Notes: generated from the letters alone by a model not told the origin. Positions 8,544 through 17,964 are shown, counted from the first letter of the stretch. The stretch: DNA of 64,000 nt from Pleomorphomonas sp. PLEO (GCF_041320595.1 NZ_CP166625.1:372001-436000); one strand, 5' to 3'. Program-made: numbers and translations.

Positions 8544-9584
8544 ATGGCAAGCGTTTCCATCGACAACGTCGCCAAGTTCTATGGCGGTCACCAGGTCATC
8601 CACGGCATCGATATCGACATCGCCGACGGCGAGTTCGTGACGCTGGTTGGTCCGTCGGGCTGCGGCAAATCGACGCTGCTCAGGATGATCGCCGGCCTTG
8701 AGGAAATCTCGGACGGCGACATCCGCATCGGCGACCGTCTCGTCAACGACGTGCCACCGAAGGAGCGGGACATCGCCATGGTGTTCCAGAACTATGCGCT
8801 CTATCCGCATATGACCGTGGCGCAGAACATGGGCTTTGCCCTGAAGCTGAAAGGCGAAAGCCGCGCCGCCATCGACGCCCGCGTCAAGGAAGCGGCGGCC
8901 GTCCTGGCGCTTGAACCCTATCTCGACCGACTGCCCAAGCAGCTGTCGGGCGGCCAGCGCCAGCGCGTCGCCATGGGCCGGGCGATCGTGCGCAGTCCAC
9001 AGGTGTTCCTGTTCGACGAGCCGCTTTCCAATCTCGACGCCAAGCTGCGCGTGCAGATGCGCGCCGAGATCAAGGATCTGCATCAGCGCCTGGGCACCAC
9101 CACCGTCTATGTCACCCACGACCAGATCGAGGCGATGACCATGGCCGACCGCATCGTGGTGATGAAAAGCGGCGTGGTCGAACAGATCGGCCGGCCGCTC
9201 GAACTCTATGACCGACCTGTCAACCTGTTCGTCGCCACCTTCATCGGCTCGCCGGCCATGAACCTCATCAAGGGCAAGCCAGGAAACGGCGGCTTCGTCA
9301 CCGAAGGCGGCGTTGTGCTGCCTCTGCCCACCGAGGCCGTTGCCGGCGCTGTCACCTATGGCGTCCGCCCCGAACATCTGACGCTCGACGAAGCCGGCTT
9401 CCGCGCCGAGGTGGTGGTGGTCGAACCCACCGGCGCCGAAACGCAGGTACTCGCCCGTTGCGGCGGGCAGACGCTGGTCGCCGTATTGCGCGAGCGGGTC
9501 GAACTCAACCCCGGCGACAACATTGGCCTCAAGCCGACCCTCTCAGCCGTCCATCTGTTCGGTGAGGACGGCCGGCGGCTCTAG
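8544..9584 (+). CDS. Sugar ABC transporter ATP-binding protein (MalK/UgpC type), second copy
   Basis: This 346-aa ATPase has Walker [10 protein letters not shown] at 36-44, the [14 protein letters not shown] signature, Walker [14 protein letters not shown] and the switch THDQIEAMTMAD, plus a C-terminal TOBE-type domain. AGGGAGGAAC supports the ATG at 8544, 22 bp after the hydrolase stop; the frame runs further upstream inside the hydrolase but has no comparable start. It is strongly similar over its nucleotide-binding domain to the copy at 393. As last gene of the operon it is the natural energiser for the permeases at 5018 and 5946. Confidence 0.94.
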   Translation: MASVSIDNVAKFYGGHQVIHGIDIDIADGEFVTLVGPSGCGKSTLLRMIAGLEEISDGDIRIGDRLVNDVPPKERDIAMVFQNYALYPHMTVAQNMGFALKLKGESRAAIDARVKEAAAVLALEPYLDRLPKQLSGGQRQRVAMGRAIVRSPQVFLFDEPLSNLDAKLRVQMRAEIKDLHQRLGTTTVYVTHDQIEAMTMADRIVVMKSGVVEQIGRPLELYDRPVNLFVATFIGSPAMNLIKGKPGNGGFVTEGGVVLPLPTEAVAGAVTYGVRPEHLTLDEAGFRAEVVVVEPTGAETQVLARCGGQTLVAVLRERVELNPGDNIGLKPTLSAVHLFGEDGRRL

Positions 9585-9597
9585 TCTCCGATGTGTT

Positions 9598-10500
9598 TCA
9601 AGCGGCGGCGCGCGTCTTGCCGCGTCCGCCCGCTCGTCGCTCGGCCCGGAAGGCGGAAGGCGTGCGACCAATCAAACGCAGGAAATTGCGGTTGAAGGTC
9701 GATAGCGTCTCATAGCCAACGTCCATGGCAATTGAGGTCACCATATCCTCGGTCTCCGTAAGCAGCTGGCAAGCCTTATAGATCCTGAGGTGGTTGATAT
9801 ACTCGGCACAGGAGCAGCGCAGGTGCCGCTCGAAGAGGCGCGAAAAGGCCGGCAAGCCCATCCCTTCGGTTGCCGCCACCTCGCCACAGGTAAGGCCAGG
9901 CCGGTTGAAATTGGCAGCGATATAGGCGAGCATCCGCTCCAGTCGGCGCGGCTGGGCGCATTGGTGTTCCATACCCTTCAGTGATAGCGACCGGCGCTCG
10001 GCATCCTGCTCCAATACGCGCATCAGCTTGAAGAACAGGGCTATCCGCTCGAATCCATCGGCGCCGAGCAGGCCTTCCATAAGGCTGGCGGCCTCGGCCG
10101 CGGCGGAGGGGGAAAATTCGATGCCCGCCCGCGTCGCGTCCAACAAAGAGGAAAGGTTGGCGCAGTCGGAAAACTCGGCCATGCAGCGCTCGGCGAAGCC
10201 GGCGCCCATTTGAAGCACCAGATCACGGTCTCGAATGCGGCCATCCCCATCGCGGTCGATACCGTCCGACACCCACATATGGGGCAGGTTGGGGCCGGTC
10301 ATGACGAGATTGCCGGGGCCGAACTCGCCGGCATAGGTGCCGACATAGAACTGACCTGAACTTCGACGGATCAAATGCAACTCGTATTCCGGGTGGTGAT
10401 GCCAGCCCGAATAAGCGAAGGGGTAGTCGTGCGAGTAGACGCGGAACGTGCGCTCGAGCGGCGCCTCGATCACTTCCAAAACGGGCTTTGTCTGACCCAC
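9598..10500 (-). CDS. AraC-family transcriptional regulator
   Basis: This 300-aa protein has an N-terminal cupin-like sensor domain (SGWHHHPEYELHLI and the GPNLPHMW pattern) and a C-terminal double helix-turn-helix of about 100 residues (CGEVAATEGMGLPAFSRLF, then VTSIAMDVGYETLSTFNRNF), the standard AraC/XylS layout. It converges with the ABC ATPase gene, ending 14 bp away. The dehydrogenase gene lies upstream on the same strand, behind a strong hairpin. It probably controls sugar or polyol genes nearby, but no target site was identified. Confidence 0.9.
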   Translation of the reverse strand: MGQTKPVLEVIEAPLERTFRVYSHDYPFAYSGWHHHPEYELHLIRRSSGQFYVGTYAGEFGPGNLVMTGPNLPHMWVSDGIDRDGDGRIRDRDLVLQMGAGFAERCMAEFSDCANLSSLLDATRAGIEFSPSAAAEAASLMEGLLGADGFERIALFFKLMRVLEQDAERRSLSLKGMEHQCAQPRRLERMLAYIAANFNRPGLTCGEVAATEGMGLPAFSRLFERHLRCSCAEYINHLRIYKACQLLTETEDMVTSIAMDVGYETLSTFNRNFLRLIGRTPSAFRAERRAGGRGKTRAAA

Positions 10501-10598
10501 CTTCGCCTCCCTTTGGTGGATAGCGGGACCGCTCGTAGCCAGCCAACCTTACCAGACCTGGCCGGAAACACCGAGATTGGTTTTCCCAGGCCTCAGGC

Positions 10599-10627
10599 GC
10601 TGGAAGCCGCTCAGAGCGGCTTCCAGC
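10599..10627 (-). terminator. 13-bp stem-loop after the dehydrogenase gene
   Basis: GCTGGAAGCCGCT (10599-10611) and AGCGGCTTCCAGC (10615-10627) form a perfect 13-bp stem with a 3-base loop, 12 bases past the dehydrogenase stop. No strong T-run follows on the minus strand, so it may terminate weakly or protect the 3' end. Confidence 0.6.
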
Positions 10628-10639
10628 ATGGTCCTGTCC

Positions 10640-11683
10640 TCAGAACGTGATTTGAACCTTGACGTCCGAGGGGTTCTGCTGGGAGGCTCGTTCGAAAGCC
10701 TCGATCGACTTGTCGAACGGGTAGCTTGCCGAGATCAGCGGCTTCAGATCGATCTTGCCCGAGCCCAGGAGCGCCAGCGTGCGATCCCAGACATTGGCGT
10801 AGCGGAAGATGCCGGTGAGGCTGATCTCTTTGACTTCCAGCGCCACAACGTCGAGCGGGACCCGATCCTGCGGCATGCCGACCAGAACCACACGGCCACC
10901 CTGGGTGACCACGTCCAGCATGTCGTCGAATGCCTTGGGGCTGCCGCTCGCCTCGAAGAACAGGTCGACGCCCTTGCCGGCCGTCCGCGCCGCCACGACG
11001 TCGGCGAGCTTCTGCTTCGTCAGATCGACGGCGATGACGCCGGGCACATTGGCGATGATGTCGAGCTTGGCCTTGGCGACGTCGCTGACGATCACTTCCG
11101 AGCAGCCGGAGGCCAATGCTGCGAAGGCGACCATCATGCCGATGGTGCCGGCACCGGCTACCACGGCGATGTCACCGGGGCGGATAGCGCCCTTGGCGGC
11201 GGCGTAGACGCCGATCGCCAGCGGCTCGACCATAGCGCCTTCGGCAAACGATACGCTGTCGGGCAGCTTGTAGGTCAGCGCCGCCGGATGCACCACCTCT
11301 GGCGTCAGGCAGCCGTGGATCGGCGGCGTCGCCCAGAAGCGCACGGCCGGATCGAGGTTATAGTGGCCTTCCAGCGTCTGGCGCGAACCGAAATCGGGAA
11401 TGCCGGGCTCCATGCAGACGCGATCGCCGACCTTGAGGTGGACCACCTTGGCACCGATCGCCGTCACCACGCCCGACGCCTCGTGGCCGAGCACCATTGG
11501 TTCATTGACGATGAAATCGCCGATGCGGCCGTGCTTGTAATAGTGGACATCGCTGCCGCAGATGCCGACCGCCTTGATGGCGACCCGAACCTCATCGGCC
11601 GCCGGCTTCAAAGTGCCGGGAACCTCGATATCGCGAAGCGCGATGTTGTTGACGCTTTCCAGAACGACTGCTTTGATTTTCAT
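10640..11683 (-). CDS. Zinc-dependent polyol dehydrogenase (xylitol/sorbitol dehydrogenase family)
   Basis: This 347-aa medium-chain dehydrogenase/reductase oxidises a sugar alcohol to a ketose with NAD(P). The catalytic-zinc region CGSDVHYY and GHEASG motif are present. The four-cysteine structural zinc site is absent, and the segment [19 protein letters not shown] is characteristic of xylitol dehydrogenases. A Rossmann motif GAGTIGMM follows. The ATG at 11683 was chosen because GGAGGAG lies just upstream and the family begins this way (MKIKAVVLE). The product, a ketose such as xylulose or fructose, would fit the neighbouring sugar genes. The exact substrate is uncertain. Confidence 0.88.
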   Translation of the reverse strand: MKIKAVVLESVNNIALRDIEVPGTLKPAADEVRVAIKAVGICGSDVHYYKHGRIGDFIVNEPMVLGHEASGVVTAIGAKVVHLKVGDRVCMEPGIPDFGSRQTLEGHYNLDPAVRFWATPPIHGCLTPEVVHPAALTYKLPDSVSFAEGAMVEPLAIGVYAAAKGAIRPGDIAVVAGAGTIGMMVAFAALASGCSEVIVSDVAKAKLDIIANVPGVIAVDLTKQKLADVVAARTAGKGVDLFFEASGSPKAFDDMLDVVTQGGRVVLVGMPQDRVPLDVVALEVKEISLTGIFRYANVWDRTLALLGSGKIDLKPLISASYPFDKSIEAFERASQQNPSDVKVQITF

Positions 11684-11878
11684 GCTTTTCCTCCTCCACG
11701 CCGGCTTGGCGCGGGTCGACCGGATCTCCCATCCGGTAGTGCCCGAAAGCATGCCTGCTCCCACCGTCCGGGACAAAGCACAGGAGGCCAATGTTTATGC
11801 ATAATTTTACATCGGTCTATACGGCCACACTGTCGGCAGCCATTCTCACCCGTCTTTCGGCAAGCATATTGCCTTCAT

Positions 11879-11906
11879 CATGATATAAGGATCTCTTTAT
11901 GTCGTG
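11879..11906. promoter_or_regulatory. Imperfect palindrome upstream of ahcY, candidate methionine-cycle operator
   Basis: The 28-bp element reads CATGATATAAGGAT on the left and CTCTTTATGTCGTG on the right. The halves match as inverted repeats at 10 of 14 positions, with ATAA/TTAT cores. Similar AT-rich ATATAAAGA-type palindromes precede methionine-cycle genes in alphaproteobacteria, attributed to ArsR-family regulators; that comparison is from memory. It ends just before the -35 of the ahcY promoter. The remainder of the 335-bp gap (11684-12018) holds no gene that I can support. Confidence 0.45.
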
Positions 11907-11907
11907 A

Positions 11908-11936
11908 TTGCACCGAAAGCCGACTTCTCCTATAAG
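11908..11936 (+). promoter_or_regulatory. Probable sigma-70 promoter of ahcY
   Basis: TTGCAC (11908-11913) and TATAAG (11931-11936) are separated by 17 bp, predicting a start near 11943 and a 75-base leader. It is the best promoter-like pair in the gap and lies directly after the palindrome at 11879-11906. Confidence 0.5.
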
Positions 11937-12018
11937 GCGCTCACCGGCGGCCGTTTGCCGTCCTCTGTTGGCTTTCAAAACCAGCGTACCCTCATCCCCC
12001 GCACCCGGAGATCCGCAA

Positions 12019-13416
12019 ATGGTCGCCAAGGAATACATCGTCAAGGACATCTCGCTCGCCGACTGGGGCCGCACCGAACTCGACATGGCCGAGATCGAGA
12101 TGCCCGGCCTGATGTCGGTGCGCGCCGAATATGCCGCTGCCCAGCCGCTCAAGGGCGCCCGCATCGCCGGCTCGCTGCACATGACCATCCAGACCGCGGT
12201 GCTGATCGAGACGCTGAAGGCACTCGGCGCCGACGTGCGTTGGGCCTCCTGCAACATCTTCTCGACGCAGGATCACGCCGCCGCCGCCATTGCCGCCGCC
12301 GGCATTCCTGTATTCGCGGTGAAGGGCGAGACCCTCAAGGACTACTGGACCTATACCGATCGCATCCTCGACTGGGGCAACGGTGAGACGGCCAACATGA
12401 TCCTCGACGATGGTGGCGACGCGACGCTCTTGGTGACGCTCGGCGCCACGGCCGAGAAGGATCCTTCGGTGCTCGCCGATCCCAAGTCCGAGGAAGAGGA
12501 AGAGCTCTACGCCACCATCAAGGCGCGCCTTGCCAAGGACGCGACCTTCTATTCGCGCGCCAAGGCCAACATCCGCGGTGTCTCCGAGGAGACGACGACG
12601 GGCGTGATGCGCCTCTACCAGATGGAAACGCGCGGCGAACTCCCGTGGCCGGCCTTCAACGTCAACGACAGCGTCACCAAGTCGAAGTTCGACAACAAGT
12701 ACGGCTGCCGTGAAAGCCTGGTCGACGCCATCCGTCGCGGCACCGACGTGATGATGGCCGGCAAGGTGGCCATCGTCTGCGGTTACGGCGACGTCGGCAA
12801 GGGTTCGGCCCAGTCGCTGCACGGCGCTGGCGCCCGCGTTCTGGTCACCGAAGTCGATCCGATCTGCGCCCTGCAAGCCGCTATGGACGGCTTTGAGGTG
12901 GTCACGCTGGAGGACGACATCCATCGCGCAGACATCATCGTCACGTGCACTGGCAACCTTCACGTCGTCACCGTCGACGATCTGCGCAAACTCAAGAACA
13001 TGGCCATCGTCTGCAACATCGGCCATTTCGACAATGAGATCGACGTCGCCGGGCTCCGGAACTTCAAGTGGAAGAACGTCAAGCCACAGGTCGACCTCGT
13101 CGAGTTCCCCGACGGCAAGAAGATCGTCCTCCTCTCCGAAGGCCGGCTCGTCAACCTCGGCAACGCAACGGGGCACCCGAGCTTCGTGATGAGCGCCTCC
13201 TTCTCCAACCAGACGCTGGCCCAGATCGAACTTTGGACTCGCGGCGACAAGTACGAGAAGAAGGTGCACGTGCTGCCCAAGCATCTCGACGAGAAGGTGG
13301 CCCAGCTGCATCTTGCCAAGCTCGGCGCCAAGCTCTCCAAGCTGACGCCTGAGCAGGCCGACTATATCGGCGTTAAGTCGAACGGCCCGTTCAAGTCGGC
13401 GATGTATCGCTACTGA
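12019..13416 (+). CDS. ahcY: Adenosylhomocysteinase (S-adenosylhomocysteine hydrolase)
   Basis: This 465-aa cytoplasmic enzyme splits S-adenosylhomocysteine into adenosine and homocysteine, recycling the by-product of methylation. The whole protein matches the family: the N-terminal [16 protein letters not shown] block, the substrate-binding region with [13 protein letters not shown], the NAD-binding [12 protein letters not shown] motif, and the C-terminal [13 protein letters not shown]. The length is that of the bacterial form with the roughly 40-residue insertion. ATG 12019 has GGAG nearby; 37 codons of open frame upstream do not look coding. Its position beside divL is usual in this order. 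Confidence 0.97.
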   Translation: MVAKEYIVKDISLADWGRTELDMAEIEMPGLMSVRAEYAAAQPLKGARIAGSLHMTIQTAVLIETLKALGADVRWASCNIFSTQDHAAAAIAAAGIPVFAVKGETLKDYWTYTDRILDWGNGETANMILDDGGDATLLVTLGATAEKDPSVLADPKSEEEEELYATIKARLAKDATFYSRAKANIRGVSEETTTGVMRLYQMETRGELPWPAFNVNDSVTKSKFDNKYGCRESLVDAIRRGTDVMMAGKVAIVCGYGDVGKGSAQSLHGAGARVLVTEVDPICALQAAMDGFEVVTLEDDIHRADIIVTCTGNLHVVTVDDLRKLKNMAIVCNIGHFDNEIDVAGLRNFKWKNVKPQVDLVEFPDGKKIVLLSEGRLVNLGNATGHPSFVMSASFSNQTLAQIELWTRGDKYEKKVHVLPKHLDEKVAQLHLAKLGAKLSKLTPEQADYIGVKSNGPFKSAMYRY

Positions 13417-13479
13417 CCCGTTTCGGTCTTCGGCTTCCGCCGTGCTTTGCGTCGGAAGTCGCCCACGGCGTTTTCGGAA

Positions 13480-13516
13480 CCGCCCACGCTCCAAGCTGAG
13501 CGCGGGCGGTTTTTTC
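13480..13516 (+). terminator. Rho-independent terminator of ahcY
   Basis: CCGCCC-A-CGCTC pairs with GAGCG-C-GGGCGG around a 6-base loop, followed by TTTTTT. It lies 64 bases after the ahcY stop. Confidence 0.88.
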
Positions 13517-13911
13517 TTGCCGGCAAAGCCTTATCCACAGGTGTTCCACATATGCGGATTTTTCCGGGGAACATTGCTGCTCTGTGCGAGGGAGCGGGAA
13601 AGGGAAGGCGGCCGAACCGCATAAGACGAGTCCGGTCAACCCTCTGGCCACCCCCTGCCGATAGTTATCGACTCCGCCCACAGGATACCTCGGTCACTCC
13701 GGATCACTGAACGTTCCGTGAACATGACGACTGACGGGGCACGCTTATCTCAGATGAGCCGAAGGAGGCTGCCTCGACTCTTTTTGCACCCCCTGAAAGG
13801 CAGTATTTTGGGGTGATTCGGAACGGCGGTGGGGCACGCGTCGGTCCGGGGCGAACCTCTCCTCAAGGAAGCGGTCGCCATTTCTGAATGCGGCCGAAAG
13901 GGGACAAATAC
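13517..13911. other. Non-coding region before divL with a consensus DnaA box
   Basis: No gene is supported in this stretch between the ahcY terminator and divL. A perfect DnaA box TTATCCACA lies at 13531-13539, with the weaker TGTTCCACA at 13541-13549 and TTATCGACT further on. The gap may hold the divL promoter; no clear -35/-10 pair was recognised. One good box is not enough to call an origin. Confidence 0.4.
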
Positions 13912-16404
13912 ATGCCGGGGTTGAACCGGACACGATTGCCGTTTGCTGGGCACGTCGGGAAGATCGCCCTGCTCTCGACCATCCTGTCACCGGTCGGTGT
14001 CAGCCCGGCGTTTGCCCAGGCCATCAAGTTCGGCTCTGACGGTTCGGTCTATTTCGAGCCGCTTCAGGTCGCCGCGCTGTCCGCCTTCATATCGGCCATC
14101 TGCATCGCCGTCGTGTCGGCCGCCGCTCTGATCCGGGCGCGCCGCATGGCCGAGGATGACCGCGAACGCTTGCTGCGCGAAAATGCCGACCTGAAGCTTG
14201 CCGCCGATCGCACCGAAGCCGCTCTCAATGCCGATGATCAGCGTACCGTCATCTGGGGCTCTCGTGACGAAGCGCCGAAGGTGATGGGATCGCTGCCGGA
14301 AGCTTCGGGCGTACCGCGCAGCCAGGTCGGATTCCTTGCCTTCGGCCAATGGCTGGAGCCGGCATCGGCCCAGCTTCTGGAGGCCCGCACCCGCGCCTTG
14401 CGCGCCGAGGGCGAGGCTTTCCTCGACGTCCTGACCACCACCAGCGGCGTCCACATCGAGGCGGCTGGCCGGGTCAACGGCTCGCGATGCTTCATCCGCT
14501 TCCGCAACCTGACGCGAGAGCGGCAGCAGTATGCCGAACTCGCCGAGCGCTTCGAACGGCAACGCACCCTGGTTGAGACCTTCGAGGTGCTGATCGACAA
14601 AGCGCCAATGCCAGCCTGGACGCGCGACAAGACCGGCCGGCTCGTGTGGGTCAATGCGGCCTATGCGCGCGCCGTAGAGGTGGCAAGTGCCACACAGGCT
14701 GTCGCCGTCGGCGTCGAGTTTCTCGATACCGCCGCTCGCAAGGCGATTGCCGACAGCCGGCAGCAGGCGCCTGTGTTCGAAGGACGCCTGTCGCTGGTGG
14801 TGGGCGGCGCCCGTCGGGTTTTCGATGTTATCGATGTCGAGACGGCCTCCGGCAGCGCCGGCATTGCCACCGACGTTTCTGAACTCGAGCAGGCCCAGGT
14901 GGAATTGCGCCGCACCATCGAAAGCCACGCCCGCACACTCGACCAGCTTGCCACCGCCGTCGCCATTTTCGGCGCCGACAAGCGGCTCAAGTTTTACAAC
15001 GCCGCCTATCGCGCCCTGTTCGACCTCGATACCGCTTTCCTCGAGACCAGTCCGGACGACGCCGGCATCCTCGATCAGCTGCGCGTTTCCCGCAAGCTGC
15101 CCGAGCAGGCCGACTTCCGCAGCTGGAAACAGGAGCAGCTTGCCGCCTATCAGGCGATGGAGGCCCGTGAAAGCTGGTGGCACCTGCCCACCGGACAGAC
15201 GCTACGCGTCATCGCCAACCCACATCCTCAGGGGGGCGTCACCTACGTCTACGAGAACGTCACCGAGCAGATCGAACTCAAGAGCCGCTACAATGCGTTG
15301 ACACGCGTGCAGGGTGAGACGCTCGACCATCTCTCCGAAGGCGTCGCGGTGTTTGGCTCCGACGGCCGGCTCCGCCTCTTCAACCCGGCTTTCGGCAGCC
15401 TGTGGAAACTGTCCGAAGATACGCTGGCCAGCCGGCCGCATATCAACGAGGTCGTTAGCCATTGCATGGCCGCCCATGGCAACAGAGATGCCTGGGATCA
15501 GGTCCGCCTTGCCGTCGCCGGTCTCGCCGACAGCCGCAACCGGCTTACCGGCCGGCTCGACCGCCGCGATGGGGGCGTCATCGACTTCACCACCGTGCCG
15601 CTGCCGGACGGCGCGACCCTGATTACCTTCGTCAACGTCACCGACTCGGTGAATGTCGAACGAGCGCTCACGGAGAAAAACGAGGCGCTCGAAGAAGCCG
15701 ATCAGCTGAAGAACGCCTTCATCCAGCATGTTTCCTACGAGCTGCGCTCGCCACTGACCAACATCCTCGGCTTTGCGCAACTGCTCGCCGACGACAACGC
15801 CGGCCCGCTCAATATCAAGCAGCGGGAATACACCGGCTACATCATGGATTCGTCGACGGCGCTGCTCGCCATCATCAACGATATTCTCGATCTCGCCACC
15901 GTCGATGCCGGCATCATGGAACTCGACCTCGGCGAAGTGGATATTCCATCGACAGTAGGGGCGGCGACCACTGGCCTTCGCGATCGCATCGCCGAGGCGC
16001 ACATCAACCTGAAGCTCGATGTGCCCAGCGATATCGGCTCCTTCGTCGCCGACGAGAAGCGCATTCGTCAGGTGCTGTTCAATCTCCTGTCCAACGCGAT
16101 CGCCTTCTCGGACGACGGGAGCATCGTGTCGCTTTCCTGTCGGCGAACGGACGAGGAAATCTCGTTTACCGTTGAGGATCACGGGCGCGGCATCCCCGAC
16201 GAATATCTCCAGGCGGTCTTCGAGCGCTTCGAAAGCCGCACCAACGGCGCCCGCCGACGTGGCCCAGGTCTCGGCCTTTCCATCGTCAAGAGCTTCGTCG
16301 AGCTGCACAAGGGCAGCGTCGAAATCACCTCCGAGATCGGCGTCGGTACGCGGGTCGTCTGCAGGCTGCCGATAAACCCTAGCATCGCTCAAGCGGCCGA
16401 GTGA
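13912..16404 (+). CDS. divL: DivL-type PAS sensor kinase with tyrosine in place of the phospho-acceptor histidine
   Basis: This 830-aa membrane protein has an N-terminal hydrophobic segment, a second one near residues 50-70, then a long coiled and PAS-rich middle, a HisKA-type dimerisation helix and a HATPase domain with DHGRGIP and GPGLGLSIVKSF. The H-box reads HVSYELRSPL: the position normally occupied by histidine (SHELR) is Y609. That substitution is the hallmark of Caulobacter DivL, which steers CckA-CtrA cell-cycle signalling. Synteny with tsaE, addB and addA supports orthology. The start at 13912 has AAGGGGA upstream; an ATG 24 bases earlier is less likely. The stop overlaps the next gene by 4 bp (GTGA). 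Confidence 0.85.
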   Translation: MPGLNRTRLPFAGHVGKIALLSTILSPVGVSPAFAQAIKFGSDGSVYFEPLQVAALSAFISAICIAVVSAAALIRARRMAEDDRERLLRENADLKLAADRTEAALNADDQRTVIWGSRDEAPKVMGSLPEASGVPRSQVGFLAFGQWLEPASAQLLEARTRALRAEGEAFLDVLTTTSGVHIEAAGRVNGSRCFIRFRNLTRERQQYAELAERFERQRTLVETFEVLIDKAPMPAWTRDKTGRLVWVNAAYARAVEVASATQAVAVGVEFLDTAARKAIADSRQQAPVFEGRLSLVVGGARRVFDVIDVETASGSAGIATDVSELEQAQVELRRTIESHARTLDQLATAVAIFGADKRLKFYNAAYRALFDLDTAFLETSPDDAGILDQLRVSRKLPEQADFRSWKQEQLAAYQAMEARESWWHLPTGQTLRVIANPHPQGGVTYVYENVTEQIELKSRYNALTRVQGETLDHLSEGVAVFGSDGRLRLFNPAFGSLWKLSEDTLASRPHINEVVSHCMAAHGNRDAWDQVRLAVAGLADSRNRLTGRLDRRDGGVIDFTTVPLPDGATLITFVNVTDSVNVERALTEKNEALEEADQLKNAFIQHVSYELRSPLTNILGFAQLLADDNAGPLNIKQREYTGYIMDSSTALLAIINDILDLATVDAGIMELDLGEVDIPSTVGAATTGLRDRIAEAHINLKLDVPSDIGSFVADEKRIRQVLFNLLSNAIAFSDDGSIVSLSCRRTDEEISFTVEDHGRGIPDEYLQAVFERFESRTNGARRRGPGLGLSIVKSFVELHKGSVEITSEIGVGTRVVCRLPINPSIAQAAE

Positions 16405-17927
16405 GCGGCACCGCGATGAGCCTCCCCTTCCGCCGCACGGTCAGCGTTGCCGACGAAGCCGGCACGTTCCGTCTCGCCGACGACATCGCCGCCATCGCTC
16501 GGGCGGGTGACGTCATCGCCCTTCACGGCGATCTCGGCATGGGCAAGAGCGCTTTTGCGCGAGCCGTCGTCCGGCGCCTTGCCGGCAATCCGGATCTCGA
16601 AGTGCCGAGCCCCACCTTCACGCTGCTGCAAAGCTACGAAACAGCTCGCTTTCCCGTCCATCATTTTGATCTCTATCGCCTCGCCGACCCGGACGAACTG
16701 ATCGAGATCGGCTTCGCCGAGGCCGTCGGCGAAGGCCTCTCGTTGATCGAGTGGCCCGATCGGGCGGGCAACGAGCTGCCGGCCGAGCGGCTTGACCTCG
16801 TCATCTGCGAAGGCGACGGCCTCAACGGTCGCCGCTTCTTGCTGGAGGCCCGCGGAGACGGCTGGGCCGAGCGGCTCGATGAAACCTTTGCGGCCCGCGA
16901 CGTTCTGAAGCGGGCCGGCCTTGCCGATGCGACCCGTGCCCATGTTCAGGGTGACGCCTCGACCCGTCGTTTCGAACGGGCGACAGGCGCGAGCGGCAGC
17001 GTCATTCTGATGCACTGGCCATCGTTCGGCACGCTGCCGGTTCACGCCGACGGCCTCTCCTACGAGGCGCTGGTGCATGCCACCGATCGTCTCGATGCGT
17101 TTCTCGCCATCGGCGACACGCTCCGCCAGCGCGGCTTCCGAACGCCTCGCCTCATCGCCATCGACGAACCACGCCGGCTGATGCTGATCGAGGATCTCGG
17201 TGCCGGAAGCATTGCGCCGGGCGGCATCGCGGATTCCGAACGCTATCTTGCCGCCGCCCGCCGGCTCGCCGACATGGCAGCCATCGCCTGGCCCGAGGTG
17301 GCGACTGCCGACGATGGTCGCACCTTCCCGTTGCCCGCCTACGACCGGCGAGCGCTGCTGACCGAGGTGGAACTGTTCGCGAGCTGGTATGCACCAGACA
17401 TTATTGGTCGGCCGCTCAGTGAGACCGAGGCGGCCGAATGGCTGGCTCTGTGGGATGGCTTGCTCGCCCGCTTCGATGACGACCGCTCAGCCTGGGTGCT
17501 GAAGGACTATCACTCGCCCAACATCCTCTGGCAGGAGAGCGGCGACCCGATCGGTCTCATCGACTATCAGGATGCCCTTCTCGGCCCCGCCGCCTACGAC
17601 CTCGCCTCGCTCATCACTGACGCGCGTGTCGATATTGCCGATGATCTCGCCGTGGCGATGCTCGACGCTTATTGCCTTCATCGGCGCAAGGTGGCCGGAC
17701 CGTTCGACGAGGCGAGCTTCCGTGAAGCGGTCGTCGTCATCGGTGCCCAGCGCAACGCCAAGATTCTCGGCCGCTTCGTGCGCTATGCCAAGCTCACCGG
17801 CCGCACTCATCATCTCCGCTTCTTGCCGCGCATTCGTCGCAACTTCGAAAAAGCGCTGGACGACAAGGTTTTCGCCGGGGTCAAGCTCTGGTATGAACGG
17901 CTCGCGCCGCCGGCCTCCCGGCCGTGA
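16401..17927 (+). CDS. tsaE/amgK: Fusion of TsaE (tRNA t6A ATPase) and AmgK-type sugar kinase
   Basis: This 508-aa protein joins two enzymes. Residues 1-150 are TsaE, the ATPase of the tRNA threonylcarbamoyl-adenosine complex, with Walker A GDLGMGKS at 43-50 and the family motif SPTFTLLQSYE. Residues 170-508 are an aminoglycoside-phosphotransferase-fold kinase with the catalytic loop DYHSPNILW (H371) and metal-binding IDYQDA. The second half resembles AmgK, which phosphorylates N-acetylmuramate or GlcNAc at the anomeric position during peptidoglycan recycling. The downstream nucleotidyltransferase is the matching MurU partner. Such fusions are common in this order. GTG 16401 overlaps the divL stop; ATG 16416 is an alternative. 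Confidence 0.88.
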   Translation: MSGTAMSLPFRRTVSVADEAGTFRLADDIAAIARAGDVIALHGDLGMGKSAFARAVVRRLAGNPDLEVPSPTFTLLQSYETARFPVHHFDLYRLADPDELIEIGFAEAVGEGLSLIEWPDRAGNELPAERLDLVICEGDGLNGRRFLLEARGDGWAERLDETFAARDVLKRAGLADATRAHVQGDASTRRFERATGASGSVILMHWPSFGTLPVHADGLSYEALVHATDRLDAFLAIGDTLRQRGFRTPRLIAIDEPRRLMLIEDLGAGSIAPGGIADSERYLAAARRLADMAAIAWPEVATADDGRTFPLPAYDRRALLTEVELFASWYAPDIIGRPLSETEAAEWLALWDGLLARFDDDRSAWVLKDYHSPNILWQESGDPIGLIDYQDALLGPAAYDLASLITDARVDIADDLAVAMLDAYCLHRRKVAGPFDEASFREAVVVIGAQRNAKILGRFVRYAKLTGRTHHLRFLPRIRRNFEKALDDKVFAGVKLWYERLAPPASRP

Positions 17928-17964
17928 ACCCTTTTCCGACCGCCGAGATCCCGATCGTTCCAAG

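Noticed and set aside
11684-12018. SAH or SAM riboswitch before ahcY
   Set aside because: No stem-loop layout matching the known riboswitches could be recognised; the predicted leader is only about 75 bases.
11992-13494. 500-codon minus-strand frame opposite ahcY
   Set aside because: Shadow of ahcY; composition rich in V, G, D and H as expected from reverse reading of GC-rich codons.
13517-13911. Replication origin
   Set aside because: Only one perfect DnaA box and no AT-rich unwinding region or cluster of CtrA sites was seen.
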